A DNA stretch of 6,317 nucleotides from NCBI GenBank assembly GCA_964461455.1, contig CAYWUJ010000092.1, positions 1 to 6,317 of the forward strand, written 5' to 3'. The DNA comes from UBA1413 sp964461455. GTDB lineage: Bacteria > Bacteroidota > Bacteroidia > Bacteroidales > Prolixibacteraceae. The notes under the pieces are model-generated. The model was not told the origin of the DNA. It ran no database searches and saw nothing but the letters and a program-made list of their open reading frames with translations. Made by a program: the position numbers and the translations under genes. Below are positions 1 to 6,125 of the stretch, piece by piece; position 1 is the first letter of the stretch; every line of letters starts with the position of its first letter.

Positions 1-2
1 CA

Positions 3-32
3 GAAAGGCCGGCTATGGTGGGCCGGCCTTTC
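3..32 (-). terminator. Rho-independent-type terminator after the flavodoxin gene
   Basis: Positions 3-13 and 22-32 are perfect inverted repeats (11 bp, GAAAGGCCGGC against GCCGGCCTTTC) around an 8-base loop. The stem is GC-rich in its inner part, with A on one foot and T on the other, the form commonly seen in Bacteroidota terminators. It starts 20 bases past the flavodoxin stop codon, so it plausibly ends the E2-E1-flavodoxin transcript. Symmetry means it could also stop a transcript arriving from the left on the plus strand. The window ends two bases beyond the stem, so the presence of a longer T tract cannot be judged. Confidence 0.75.
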
Positions 33-52
33 ATTGAATACGAAAAATTAAT

Positions 53-556
53 CTACATGGAGGCTTTAATATTTTCCAGCCAGTTCCGTAACCGCTTTTC
101 AGTGAGCCTTCCCTGGTTCTCCTGGTCGAGAATCAGTCCCAGAAACCTGCCATTCTCCAGGGCCCTGGAGGATTCATAACTGTACCCTTCGGGAGAGGTC
201 TCCCCTACTATCTCGGCTCCCAGGCTCTTCAGCAACCTGGCCATCAGTCCCACGGCATCCCCGAAATTCTCGGGATACCCCACCTGGTCGGCCAATCCGT
301 AAATGGCTATTTTCTTCCCGGTGAGGTCGAGTTCTTCCAGGGCAGGCACAAACTCATCCCAGTAATTGGGCAACTCGCCGTCGAACCACGTGGGCACTCC
401 CAGAATCAGGCGGTCGTATTTCAGGAACTGCTCCCCGTCGACGGTCTCGGCATTGACCGATTCTGTGGCTCCTTCGCCGAGCATTTCAGCGATCATTTCG
501 CCTATCTTCTTGGTTTTATGTGAGTTGAAACTGTAAAACAATCCGATCTTTGACAT
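53..556 (-). CDS. fldA: Long-chain flavodoxin
   Basis: A 167-residue FMN-binding electron carrier of the cytoplasm, full length for a long-chain flavodoxin. Visible landmarks are the first beta strand and phosphate loop (residues 3-16, IGLFYSFNSHKT), the PTWFDGELPNYWDEF segment (55-69) with the flavin-stacking Trp57, and LADQVGYPENFGDA (88-101) with Tyr94 as second stacking residue. The FLGLILDQENQ...LTEKRL segment (138-155) near the C-terminus is diagnostic of the long-chain class. Trp57, Asp90 and Tyr94 fall at the same numbers as in the Anabaena protein as I recall it. The phosphate loop is unusual: the family's T-x-T-G-x-T pattern reads F-N-S-H-K-T here, so two hydroxyl/glycine positions are altered. 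The gene begins 11 bases after the E1 stop, which implies co-transcription with the dehydrogenase genes, and a strong hairpin follows it. The fold assignment is firm; the redox partner is unknown. Confidence 0.93.
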   Translation of the reverse strand: MSKIGLFYSFNSHKTKKIGEMIAEMLGEGATESVNAETVDGEQFLKYDRLILGVPTWFDGELPNYWDEFVPALEELDLTGKKIAIYGLADQVGYPENFGDAVGLMARLLKSLGAEIVGETSPEGYSYESSRALENGRFLGLILDQENQGRLTEKRLRNWLENIKASM

Positions 557-567
557 TTTCAGTGGTA

Positions 568-2616
568 TTAATAAGTTAATAGTTCTTTTGCGGCGGCGTA
601 TATCTTATCGGTATTGGGCAGAATGGCCTTTTCCAGTTCCTTGTGGAAACCCACGGGGGTAAAGGTGGACCCTACCCTGCGGATGGGAGCGTCGAGCCAC
701 TGGAAGGCTTCTTCCATCAGTATAGACGCCACTTCGCCGCCGAAACCGCCATGGACCTTGTCCTCATGGACGACCAAAGCCCGGTTGGTCTTTTTCACGG
801 AACCGAGGATGGTCTCCCTGTCCAGGGGAATCAGCGACCTGAGGTCGATCACCTCGACGTCGAATCCCTCCTGCGCCAGCTTCTCTGCCGCCTCGAGCGA
901 CATATGGGTGGTATTTCCGTAGGTGATCAGGGTCAGATCGCTTCCCTCCCTGCGTATGCGGGCCTTACCAAAGGGAACTTCAAAGTCATCGGGGATCACG
1001 GTGGCCGCCCGGGGATCCTGGTATAGGGCCTTGGGCTCCATGAACATGGTCATCCCCCGCGAACGCATGGCCGTACGGAGCAGTCCCGCCGCATCGTCGG
1101 CAAACGACGGGTAGACAATACGCACCCCGGGAATGGCGGCCAGGGATCCTTCAAGGTTCTGGGAGTGATAAAGACCACCGCCGATATAACCTCCTGAGGC
1201 CAGACGGATGGTCACATTGGGGGTGAACTTCCCGTTGGAACGCCAATAGTCATGACTCGAATCGACATACTGCTCCATGGCCGGCCAGAAATAATCGGCA
1301 AATTCGGCCCCCTCAATCACAATGCGGATCTTCTCGCTGTAACGCGACATCCCATTGGCGGTGCCCACAATGAAATCCTCGGCAATGGGAGCATTGAAAA
1401 CCCTCTTCTTCCCAAACTCCTTCTGCATACCCTTCGACACGTTGAAAACACCCCCTTTGTCCTTGTTGGCCATATCCTGTCCCCAGATAAAGGTTTCGGG
1501 ATTGTGGCGGAATTCTGCCTTCAGCGTTTCGTTCAGCGCGGTGATCAGTTTTTTCTTTTCACCCGTTTCGCTATGGGTCCCATCGGGATATTTCTCAGAA
1601 ATATAAGGCTCGGGAATGACGAAGTCGTGAATGGTGGCGGGATCGGGATCGGGAGCTTTCAGCGCCGCTTTGTGGGCCTTCTTAATCTCCAGGGCTGCGG
1701 CCTCGTCCATCTCCTTCAGCTCCTCTTCGGTAAACCGGTTGTAACGGATCAGCAACCTGCGGAATTTGGCAAACGGATCATACTCCTGCACGTAGTTGCG
1801 CTCATTCTCATTGCGGTAGAGCTCATGCTTGTCGGAGTTGCTGTGGGAATGGATACGCACGCAGTTGGCCTGCACGATGACCGGATGGCCATCCTCCAAA
1901 GCTACCCTTTTGGCCTCGGCCATGGCATTCATAGAATCGAAGACATCCTTTCCATTACAGTGGATAATCTTCAGGTTCTTGAATCCCGAAAAGTTATTGG
2001 CCACCTTCCGGTTGGCCGTCTGGTCCATCTTGGGTACCGAAATGCCGTACCCATTGTCCTGGAACACGAAAATCACAGGCAGTTGTTCCCGGGTGGCCCC
2101 GTTGATGGCCTCGTATACGTATCCCTCGCTCACCGAAGATTCCCCCTGGCTGCTGATAGCCACGGCCTTCTCGCCGTAATATTTAATGGCACGGGCGGCA
2201 CCCACGGCATGCAGGGTGTGGTTGCCGGTCAGGGAGGAGACATTGTGGATATTCCACTCGGGCTTGGAAAAGTGGTTCGACATGTGCCGGCCGCCGGTAC
2301 CCGGGTCCGTGGCCTTGGAAATTCCGTTCAGGATCAGCTCCTCGGCGGTCATCCCCGCCGATAGGGCGCTCAGCATATCACGGTAGTAGAGGAACAAATG
2401 GTCTTTGTTCTTCTCGAACGACTGTCCGATGGCCAGCTGAATGCCGTCATGCCCGGCATAAGGACCGTGATAGGACCATCCGATGGCCTGCTTCAGATAA
2501 TTGGGAGCCTTCTCGTCTATCGTCCGGCCAACCGCCAACAGACGGTACCAGTTAACCAGCGTCTCCCGGGGAGTGCTCTTGATCGAATAAATTTCGGGTA
2601 TTTCTGTGTTCTTCAT
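568..2616 (-). CDS. 2-oxoacid dehydrogenase E1, fused alpha-beta subunits (thiamine diphosphate-dependent)
   Basis: A 682-residue E1 that should decarboxylate a 2-oxoacid and reductively acylate the lipoyl arm of E2. The alpha-like half spans about 1-340: RHMSNHF at 110-116, the cofactor region from GESS (158-161) through DNGYGIS (187-193), and the active-site loop RIHSHSNSDKHELYR (254-268), the counterpart of the HHSTSD loop of separate E1 alpha chains. The beta-like half spans about 350-682: GGVFNVSKG (388-396), PIAED (410-414) with the expected catalytic Glu413, and GGGLYHSQNLEG (479-490) with the conserved HSQ. The usual GDG of the thiamine diphosphate motif reads GES and the NN reads DN; the metal-binding Asn188 and Tyr190 remain. 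The start ATG has an A/G-rich leader. E2 lies 77 bases upstream and flavodoxin 11 bases downstream. Similar fused chains in Bacteroidota are often named 2-oxoisovalerate dehydrogenase, but pyruvate or another 2-oxoacid is possible. Confidence 0.93.
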   Translation of the reverse strand: MKNTEIPEIYSIKSTPRETLVNWYRLLAVGRTIDEKAPNYLKQAIGWSYHGPYAGHDGIQLAIGQSFEKNKDHLFLYYRDMLSALSAGMTAEELILNGISKATDPGTGGRHMSNHFSKPEWNIHNVSSLTGNHTLHAVGAARAIKYYGEKAVAISSQGESSVSEGYVYEAINGATREQLPVIFVFQDNGYGISVPKMDQTANRKVANNFSGFKNLKIIHCNGKDVFDSMNAMAEAKRVALEDGHPVIVQANCVRIHSHSNSDKHELYRNENERNYVQEYDPFAKFRRLLIRYNRFTEEELKEMDEAAALEIKKAHKAALKAPDPDPATIHDFVIPEPYISEKYPDGTHSETGEKKKLITALNETLKAEFRHNPETFIWGQDMANKDKGGVFNVSKGMQKEFGKKRVFNAPIAEDFIVGTANGMSRYSEKIRIVIEGAEFADYFWPAMEQYVDSSHDYWRSNGKFTPNVTIRLASGGYIGGGLYHSQNLEGSLAAIPGVRIVYPSFADDAAGLLRTAMRSRGMTMFMEPKALYQDPRAATVIPDDFEVPFGKARIRREGSDLTLITYGNTTHMSLEAAEKLAQEGFDVEVIDLRSLIPLDRETILGSVKKTNRALVVHEDKVHGGFGGEVASILMEEAFQWLDAPIRRVGSTFTPVGFHKELEKAILPNTDKIYAAAKELLTY

Positions 2617-2693
2617 TTTTTATCTTCTTATTTCCCTTTTGGGGGATGTGGTGATGGATTCAGTGATGATCTCTTTGATGAATGATGACCCGG
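2617..2693 (-). other. E2-E1 intergenic spacer with CATCA repeats
   Basis: This 77-base gap separates the E2 stop from the E1 start, longer than the 11-base gap behind E1. On the minus strand it holds four spaced CATCA units, then a run of C and A and a purine-rich stretch (AAGAAGATAAAAA) directly before the E1 ATG. I see no stem strong enough to be a terminator and no clear promoter box, so E2 and E1 are most likely on one transcript. The E2 frame stays open past its TGA for a further 22 codons to a TAA at 2628-2630, encoding a Ser/His/Pro/Lys-rich stretch. Confidence 0.5.
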
Positions 2694-4061
2694 TCATACA
2701 GGCCTGTTAATGTCAAACTCTTCCAGAATGTCAGCGATCCTGCGCAGGAAGGCACCTCCCAGGGCTCCGTCGACAATCCGGTGATCATACGAGAGGGAAA
2801 GGAACATCTTATGCCTGATGGCGATCACGTCACCCTCGGGCAGTTCGATCACGGCAGGCTTCTTTTCGATGCTTCCCGTAGCGAGTATGGCTACCTGCGG
2901 TTGGTTAATGATCGGGGTTCCTATCAAATTCCGGAAGGATCCGAAGTTAGTTATGCTAAATGAACCTCCCTGGATGTCGTCGGGCGACAGTTTGTTCTTG
3001 CGGGCCGCGTCGGCCAGACCGTTCAGACTTTTGGTGATGCCCACCAGGTTTTTCTCCTCTGCATTTTTAATCACGGGAACAATCAGGTTGCCATCGGGTT
3101 TGGCCACGGCGATACCTATATTAATATGTTTACGCAGGATAATGCGGTTCTCATCGACCGAAGCATTGACCATGGGGAACTCGGCCAGGGCTCTTGCCGT
3201 GGCTTCGATGAAGGCCGGCATGTAGGTGAGTTTCTCACCGTACTTGGCCATGAACTGATCCTTGACTCTATTGCGCCACAGCACCAGGGTGGTGACATCG
3301 GCTTCGACCACAGAGGTCACATGGGCCGATACCTGCTTCGACATGATCATGTGATCGGCAATCAGTTTGCGCACACGGTCCATCTCAATAATCTGATCCT
3401 CAGCACCTGCTGAAACCTGCACCTTGGGTTTTCCGGTCCCCGGAACCTGGATGGCCGCAGGTGCCGCCGCCGTCTTTGCCGCCACTGCCGACTCTGTTTT
3501 TGCCGGTTCGGCCGCGGACTGACGGGTTCCGCCAACTGCACCACGGGAAGCCAGATAACCCATGATATCCCTCTTTTGCACCCGGCCACCACTGCCCGTA
3601 CCGGAGATCGCCTCCAGCTCCTGCAGCGTAACCTTCTCTTCTTCTGCTATTTTACGCACCAACGGAGAGTAAAAACGATTACTCAACTCTCTCAGTCCGG
3701 CAGAAGTGACCTCCGTACCCTCAGCAGAATCAGATTCTGACATTTCTTCCGCACTCTCCTCCACGGCAGTTCCGGAAGTGGCGGCAGCCGGTGCTGATTC
3801 CGGTTCCCCCTCCTCGTCATCGACCATTTGTATCAACGCAATCACCTCTCCCACAGGAAGAAGCGTGTTCTCGGGAAAGAGGATCTTCAGGATCTTACCC
3901 TCGACAGGAGAGGGTATCTCTGAATCCACCTTATCGGTGGCCACTTCCAGCAACAGATCATCTTCGGCTACCGTGTCTCCTTCCTTGATGAACCATTTGG
4001 TAATGGTGGCCTCCTGGATGCTCTCGCCCAGTTTGGGCATAATAACTTTAAATTCAGCCAT
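2694..4061 (-). CDS. Dihydrolipoamide acyltransferase, E2 component of a 2-oxoacid dehydrogenase complex
   Basis: A 455-residue E2, the core enzyme that transfers the acyl group from its lipoyl arm to CoA. In order: one lipoyl domain (about 1-80) with the lipoyl lysine in ATDKVDSE (Lys44); an acidic Ala/Glu/Ser linker (81-125); a peripheral-subunit-binding domain (about 129-168, RFYSPLVRKIA...GSGGRVQKRDI), which docks E1 or E3; an Ala/Pro/Thr linker (about 172-220); and the catalytic domain (about 222-455). The catalytic domain shows ITNFGSF (370-376) and the active-site signature SYDHRIVDG (424-432), with His427 and Asp431 in place. A single lipoyl domain and this length are normal for the family. 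It starts at an ATG preceded by an A-rich leader and is the first gene of the E2-E1-flavodoxin unit. The acyl substrate (branched-chain, acetyl or other) is not readable from the sequence; a 2-oxoglutarate-type succinyltransferase is less likely given the partner E1 type. Confidence 0.95.
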   Translation of the reverse strand: MAEFKVIMPKLGESIQEATITKWFIKEGDTVAEDDLLLEVATDKVDSEIPSPVEGKILKILFPENTLLPVGEVIALIQMVDDEEGEPESAPAAATSGTAVEESAEEMSESDSAEGTEVTSAGLRELSNRFYSPLVRKIAEEEKVTLQELEAISGTGSGGRVQKRDIMGYLASRGAVGGTRQSAAEPAKTESAVAAKTAAAPAAIQVPGTGKPKVQVSAGAEDQIIEMDRVRKLIADHMIMSKQVSAHVTSVVEADVTTLVLWRNRVKDQFMAKYGEKLTYMPAFIEATARALAEFPMVNASVDENRIILRKHINIGIAVAKPDGNLIVPVIKNAEEKNLVGITKSLNGLADAARKNKLSPDDIQGGSFSITNFGSFRNLIGTPIINQPQVAILATGSIEKKPAVIELPEGDVIAIRHKMFLSLSYDHRIVDGALGGAFLRRIADILEEFDINRPV

Positions 4062-4147
4062 TTTTTATGTACATTAATTTTTGCAATATTCAGATATAGA
4101 AACACGCCTGTTATTGAAATGTTCACATTACAGAATGAAATTCCTCT

Positions 4148-4181
4148 AAAAGTTACAGCTTTTCCCCGGCATATGATCAAA
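4148..4181 (-). promoter_or_regulatory. Candidate Bacteroidota-type promoter for the E2-E1-flavodoxin unit
   Basis: On the minus strand TTTG (4181-4178) is followed after 22 bases by TAACTTTT (4155-4148), a 7-of-8 match to the TAnnTTTG box used by the primary sigma factor of Bacteroidota. The spacing is slightly long. It would give a leader of roughly 80 bases before the E2 ATG. A second box, TATATCTG (4098-4091), also matches 7 of 8 and sits about 30 bases before the ATG, but has only TTTC 17 bases further upstream. Neither is convincing by itself. Confidence 0.3.
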
Positions 4182-4331
4182 ATCAAGGAATTAAAAAACA
4201 GCAGTGTTTTATAGAGCAGCGGCCAACCCCCACGGAATGGAGAACCTGATTCTCATTTCATGGCATTTAGGAGACCATACATTTGTCACTTCACGGGGTT
4301 ACATTTATATATTCCGGCAGATTACAATAGT

Positions 4332-4347
4332 GCATCCTCAAGGATGC
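4332..4347 (-). terminator. Hairpin after pyrD, possible weak terminator
   Basis: GCATCC (4332-4337) and GGATGC (4342-4347) form a perfect 6-bp stem with a 4-base loop, 7 bases past the pyrD stop. A further 7-bp pair, attacaa (4321-4327) with ttgtaat (4361-4367), encloses it and reaches back over the pyrD stop codon. On the minus strand the downstream sequence is ACTATTGTAATC, without a real T tract. It may therefore act as a 3' end stabiliser or a poor terminator. Confidence 0.4.
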
Positions 4348-4354
4348 GGTATGA

Positions 4355-5266
4355 TTACATTTGTAATTGTCCGATAATTTCAGAAATGTCCGTAAAATGG
4401 TGTCTTTCGAGGTATTCGGCGATTCCCCGGGTAATGTTGAGGGGGATGAAGGGATCCTTGAAGAGGGCGGTGCCCACCTGGATGGCGGAAGCTCCGGCAA
4501 GGAAGAACTCGATGGCATCGGTGGCGTTCATGATCCCTCCCAGGCCGATGACGGGGATTTTAACGGCGTGACTGACCTGCCATACCATCCTGAGGGCGAT
4601 AGGCTTAATAGCGGGTCCTGAAAGGCCTCCGGTAACCGTGGAGAGGAGTGGTCTGCGTGTTTCGGCGTCAATGGCCATCCCCAAAAAGGTATTCACCAGG
4701 CTCACCGCATCGGCTCCTTCGGCTTCCACCGCCCTGGCAATCTCAGTAATGTCGGTGACATTGGGCGAGAGTTTGACCATCAGCGTTTTGGGATAGACCT
4801 TACGCACCGCCCGGGTGACGGCGGCAGCACCCGGACAGGTCACCCCGAAGGCCATGCCCCCCTCCTTGACGTTGGGACAGGAGATGTTCAGTTCCATGGC
4901 TGCAACATGCTCCAGCGTGGCTATCTTCCCGGTCACTTCAACATATTCTTCAACTGTGGAGCCGTTCACATTCACGATCAGAGCAGTATCGTAATTTCTG
5001 ATTTCTGGATAGATGGACTCAATGAAGTAATCCACCCCTTTGTTCTGCAACCCCACGGCATTGAGCATCCCTGAGGCTGTTTCTGCCATCCGGGGATAGG
5101 GATTGCCGTCCCTGTTGCGGGGTGTGATCCCCTTGAGCAGGATCCCCCCCAGAAGGGAAGGGTCGTAAAAATCGGACAGCTCCATACCGAATCCGGAGCA
5201 GCCCGAGGCGGTAAGGACCGGATTTTTCAGGCGGACTCCGCCAATGGTCACAGCAAGGTTCACCAT
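4355..5266 (-). CDS. pyrD: Dihydroorotate dehydrogenase B, catalytic subunit
   Basis: A 303-residue FMN-containing TIM-barrel enzyme that oxidises dihydroorotate to orotate in pyrimidine synthesis. The cytoplasmic class 1B type passes electrons to PyrK and then to NAD+. Landmarks: KNPVLTASGC (14-23), GITPRNRDGNP (46-56), NAVGLQNKG (69-77), ELNISCPNVKEGG (125-137) with catalytic Cys130, KLSPN (165-169), VNTFLGMAID (191-200), GGLSGPAIKP (213-222), GLGGI (241-245) and GTALF (265-269). A cysteine rather than a serine as base marks class 1 and excludes the quinone-linked class 2. The frame is open upstream to an ATG at 5305, but those 13 extra residues lie inside pyrK and do not look like PyrD. 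The ATG at 5266 begins at the usual family N-terminus and overlaps the pyrK stop (ATGGTGA). The adjacent pyrK confirms class 1B. Confidence 0.96.
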   Translation of the reverse strand: MVNLAVTIGGVRLKNPVLTASGCSGFGMELSDFYDPSLLGGILLKGITPRNRDGNPYPRMAETASGMLNAVGLQNKGVDYFIESIYPEIRNYDTALIVNVNGSTVEEYVEVTGKIATLEHVAAMELNISCPNVKEGGMAFGVTCPGAAAVTRAVRKVYPKTLMVKLSPNVTDITEIARAVEAEGADAVSLVNTFLGMAIDAETRRPLLSTVTGGLSGPAIKPIALRMVWQVSHAVKIPVIGLGGIMNATDAIEFFLAGASAIQVGTALFKDPFIPLNITRGIAEYLERHHFTDISEIIGQLQM

Positions 5267-6030
5267 AACAGTTCTTTTGAAGAAAAGACAGGACCATGGG
5301 TACACACCGTGAGGTTTCCCTTTACCGTTGGTTCAATACAGCACAGGCAAACCCCAAAACCACAAGCCATTAAATTTTCAAGTGACACTTCACAGGGGAT
5401 ATCGGAGGCTGCGGCCCGGGCAGCCACGGCTTTCATCATGGGAAGGGGACCACAGGCATAGATCCGGGTAAAACGGGAGAGATCCCTGAAAAGGGAGTGG
5501 TCGGTCACGAAGCCCTTTTCTCCCAGCGAACCATCTTCTGTGGTATGCGCGAGAGTGGCCACGGAGGAGTAATTCCCGGCGGGAATATGATCGGCAGCGG
5601 TTTTTGCCCCCAGGATAACCTGCATCCGTTCAGGTTCCAAGGCCGCCCGCGAGGCCAGAAACAGCAGGGGAGCCACCCCGCTGCCACCACCCACGGCCAG
5701 CACCCGCTCTTCCTTTCCCGGAAGGGTATACCCCCTTCCCAGGGGATAGATCAGGCTTAGGGTGCTCCCCGGCGATACCCCGCAAAGGGTGCGGGATCCC
5801 CGGCCCAGGATTTTCACCAGCAGGGAGAGTTCCCCCTGGCCGGGATCGGCATCAAAAACCGAAAAAGGACGACGGAGAAAAACCTCACTGCTCCCCGGGA
5901 TCTCCACATTCACAAACTGTCCGGGCACTACAGGCAGCAAGGCTCCCCCGGTGCGAAGCCGCAACAGATGGTTGGTGGCATTCAGGGCCTGATTGCTGAT
6001 AACGGTAAAACCGGTGACCGCTTTTTGCAT
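5260..6030 (-). CDS. pyrK: Dihydroorotate dehydrogenase B, electron-transfer subunit (FAD, [2Fe-2S])
   Basis: A 256-residue iron-sulfur flavoprotein that takes electrons from PyrD and reduces NAD+. Numbered from the ATG at 6030: a ferredoxin-reductase-type FAD domain with the RRPFSVFDAD motif (53-62), an NAD-binding domain with GGGSGVAPL (114-122) and YACGPLPMM (191-199), and a C-terminal [2Fe-2S] site CGFGVCLCC...VC with Cys223, Cys228, Cys231 and Cys243. An additional cysteine (Cys230) lies within the cluster loop, where the family usually has glycine. An in-frame ATG at 6069 would add 13 residues (MQNLFIFTPKHGF). I prefer 6030 because family members begin at the position of MQKAVTGFTV, and because the extension overlaps a TATCTTTA box. 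The last codons overlap the pyrD start by 7 bases, which suggests coupled translation of two subunits needed in equal amounts. Confidence 0.93.
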   Translation of the reverse strand: MQKAVTGFTVISNQALNATNHLLRLRTGGALLPVVPGQFVNVEIPGSSEVFLRRPFSVFDADPGQGELSLLVKILGRGSRTLCGVSPGSTLSLIYPLGRGYTLPGKEERVLAVGGGSGVAPLLFLASRAALEPERMQVILGAKTAADHIPAGNYSSVATLAHTTEDGSLGEKGFVTDHSLFRDLSRFTRIYACGPLPMMKAVAARAAASDIPCEVSLENLMACGFGVCLCCIEPTVKGNLTVCTHGPVFSSKELLW

Positions 6031-6047
6031 GAATCCGTGTTTTGGGG

Positions 6048-6055
6048 TAAAGATA
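6048..6055 (-). promoter_or_regulatory. Possible -7 box for pyrK
   Basis: TATCTTTA on the minus strand matches the Bacteroidota -7 consensus TAnnTTTG at 7 of 8 positions and ends 17 bases before the preferred pyrK ATG. I see no TTTG at the expected distance upstream, and the leader would be very short. It is a weak call that depends on the start choice at 6030. Confidence 0.22.
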
Positions 6056-6079
6056 AATAAGTTTTGCATGCGCCCGATA

Positions 6080-6087
6080 CCCCCCCC
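6080..6087 (-). repeat. Run of eight G before pyrK
   Basis: A homopolymer of eight C on the plus strand (eight G in the direction of transcription) lies between the upstream partial gene and pyrK. It ends 10 bases before the alternative ATG at 6069. A run of this length can vary by slippage during replication or sequencing. Because it lies outside the pyrK reading frame, a change in length would alter leader or promoter spacing, not the protein. Confidence 0.7.
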
Positions 6088-6125
6088 AAAGGGATCGCCC
6101 CGTAATGAAGACGCGGCGGAGGGAA

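Larger units (their letters stand above)
4062..4354. other. Intergenic region between pyrD and the E2 gene
   Basis: This stretch of about 290 bases is noticeably more AT-rich near the E2 start than the flanking genes. It holds a hairpin just after pyrD (entered separately), a 5-bp hairpin GAGAA/TTCTC at 4240-4254, and an A/T hairpin aaaaca-gcag-tgtttt at 4195-4210 that on the minus strand runs into further T residues. It also contains two weak promoter-like boxes before E2. The longest ATG-initiated minus-strand frame I found in it is 15 codons and resembles nothing I know. I see no tRNA, riboswitch or small protein gene here. Confidence 0.6.

Noticed and set aside
1252..2364. A 370-codon plus-strand open frame opposite the E1 gene
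   Set aside because: It lies wholly antisense to E1, whose catalytic motifs are unmistakable. Its translation has no recognisable motif, and long antisense frames arise easily from the codon bias of the true gene.
4195..4210. A/T hairpin aaaaca-gcag-tgtttt as a terminator for pyrD
   Set aside because: The stem is only 6 bp, almost all A/T, and more than 140 bases beyond the pyrD stop. It is too weak to call.
4209..4256. A 15-codon minus-strand mini-ORF (MRIRFSIPWGLAAAL) as a leader peptide
   Set aside because: It has no run of regulatory codons, no convincing ribosome site, no paired attenuator stems that would depend on its translation, and a length expected by chance.
5267..5305. The 13-residue N-terminal extension of PyrD
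   Set aside because: It is encoded inside the end of pyrK. The PyrD family begins near MVNLAVTIGG, so the ATG at 5266 is the better start.
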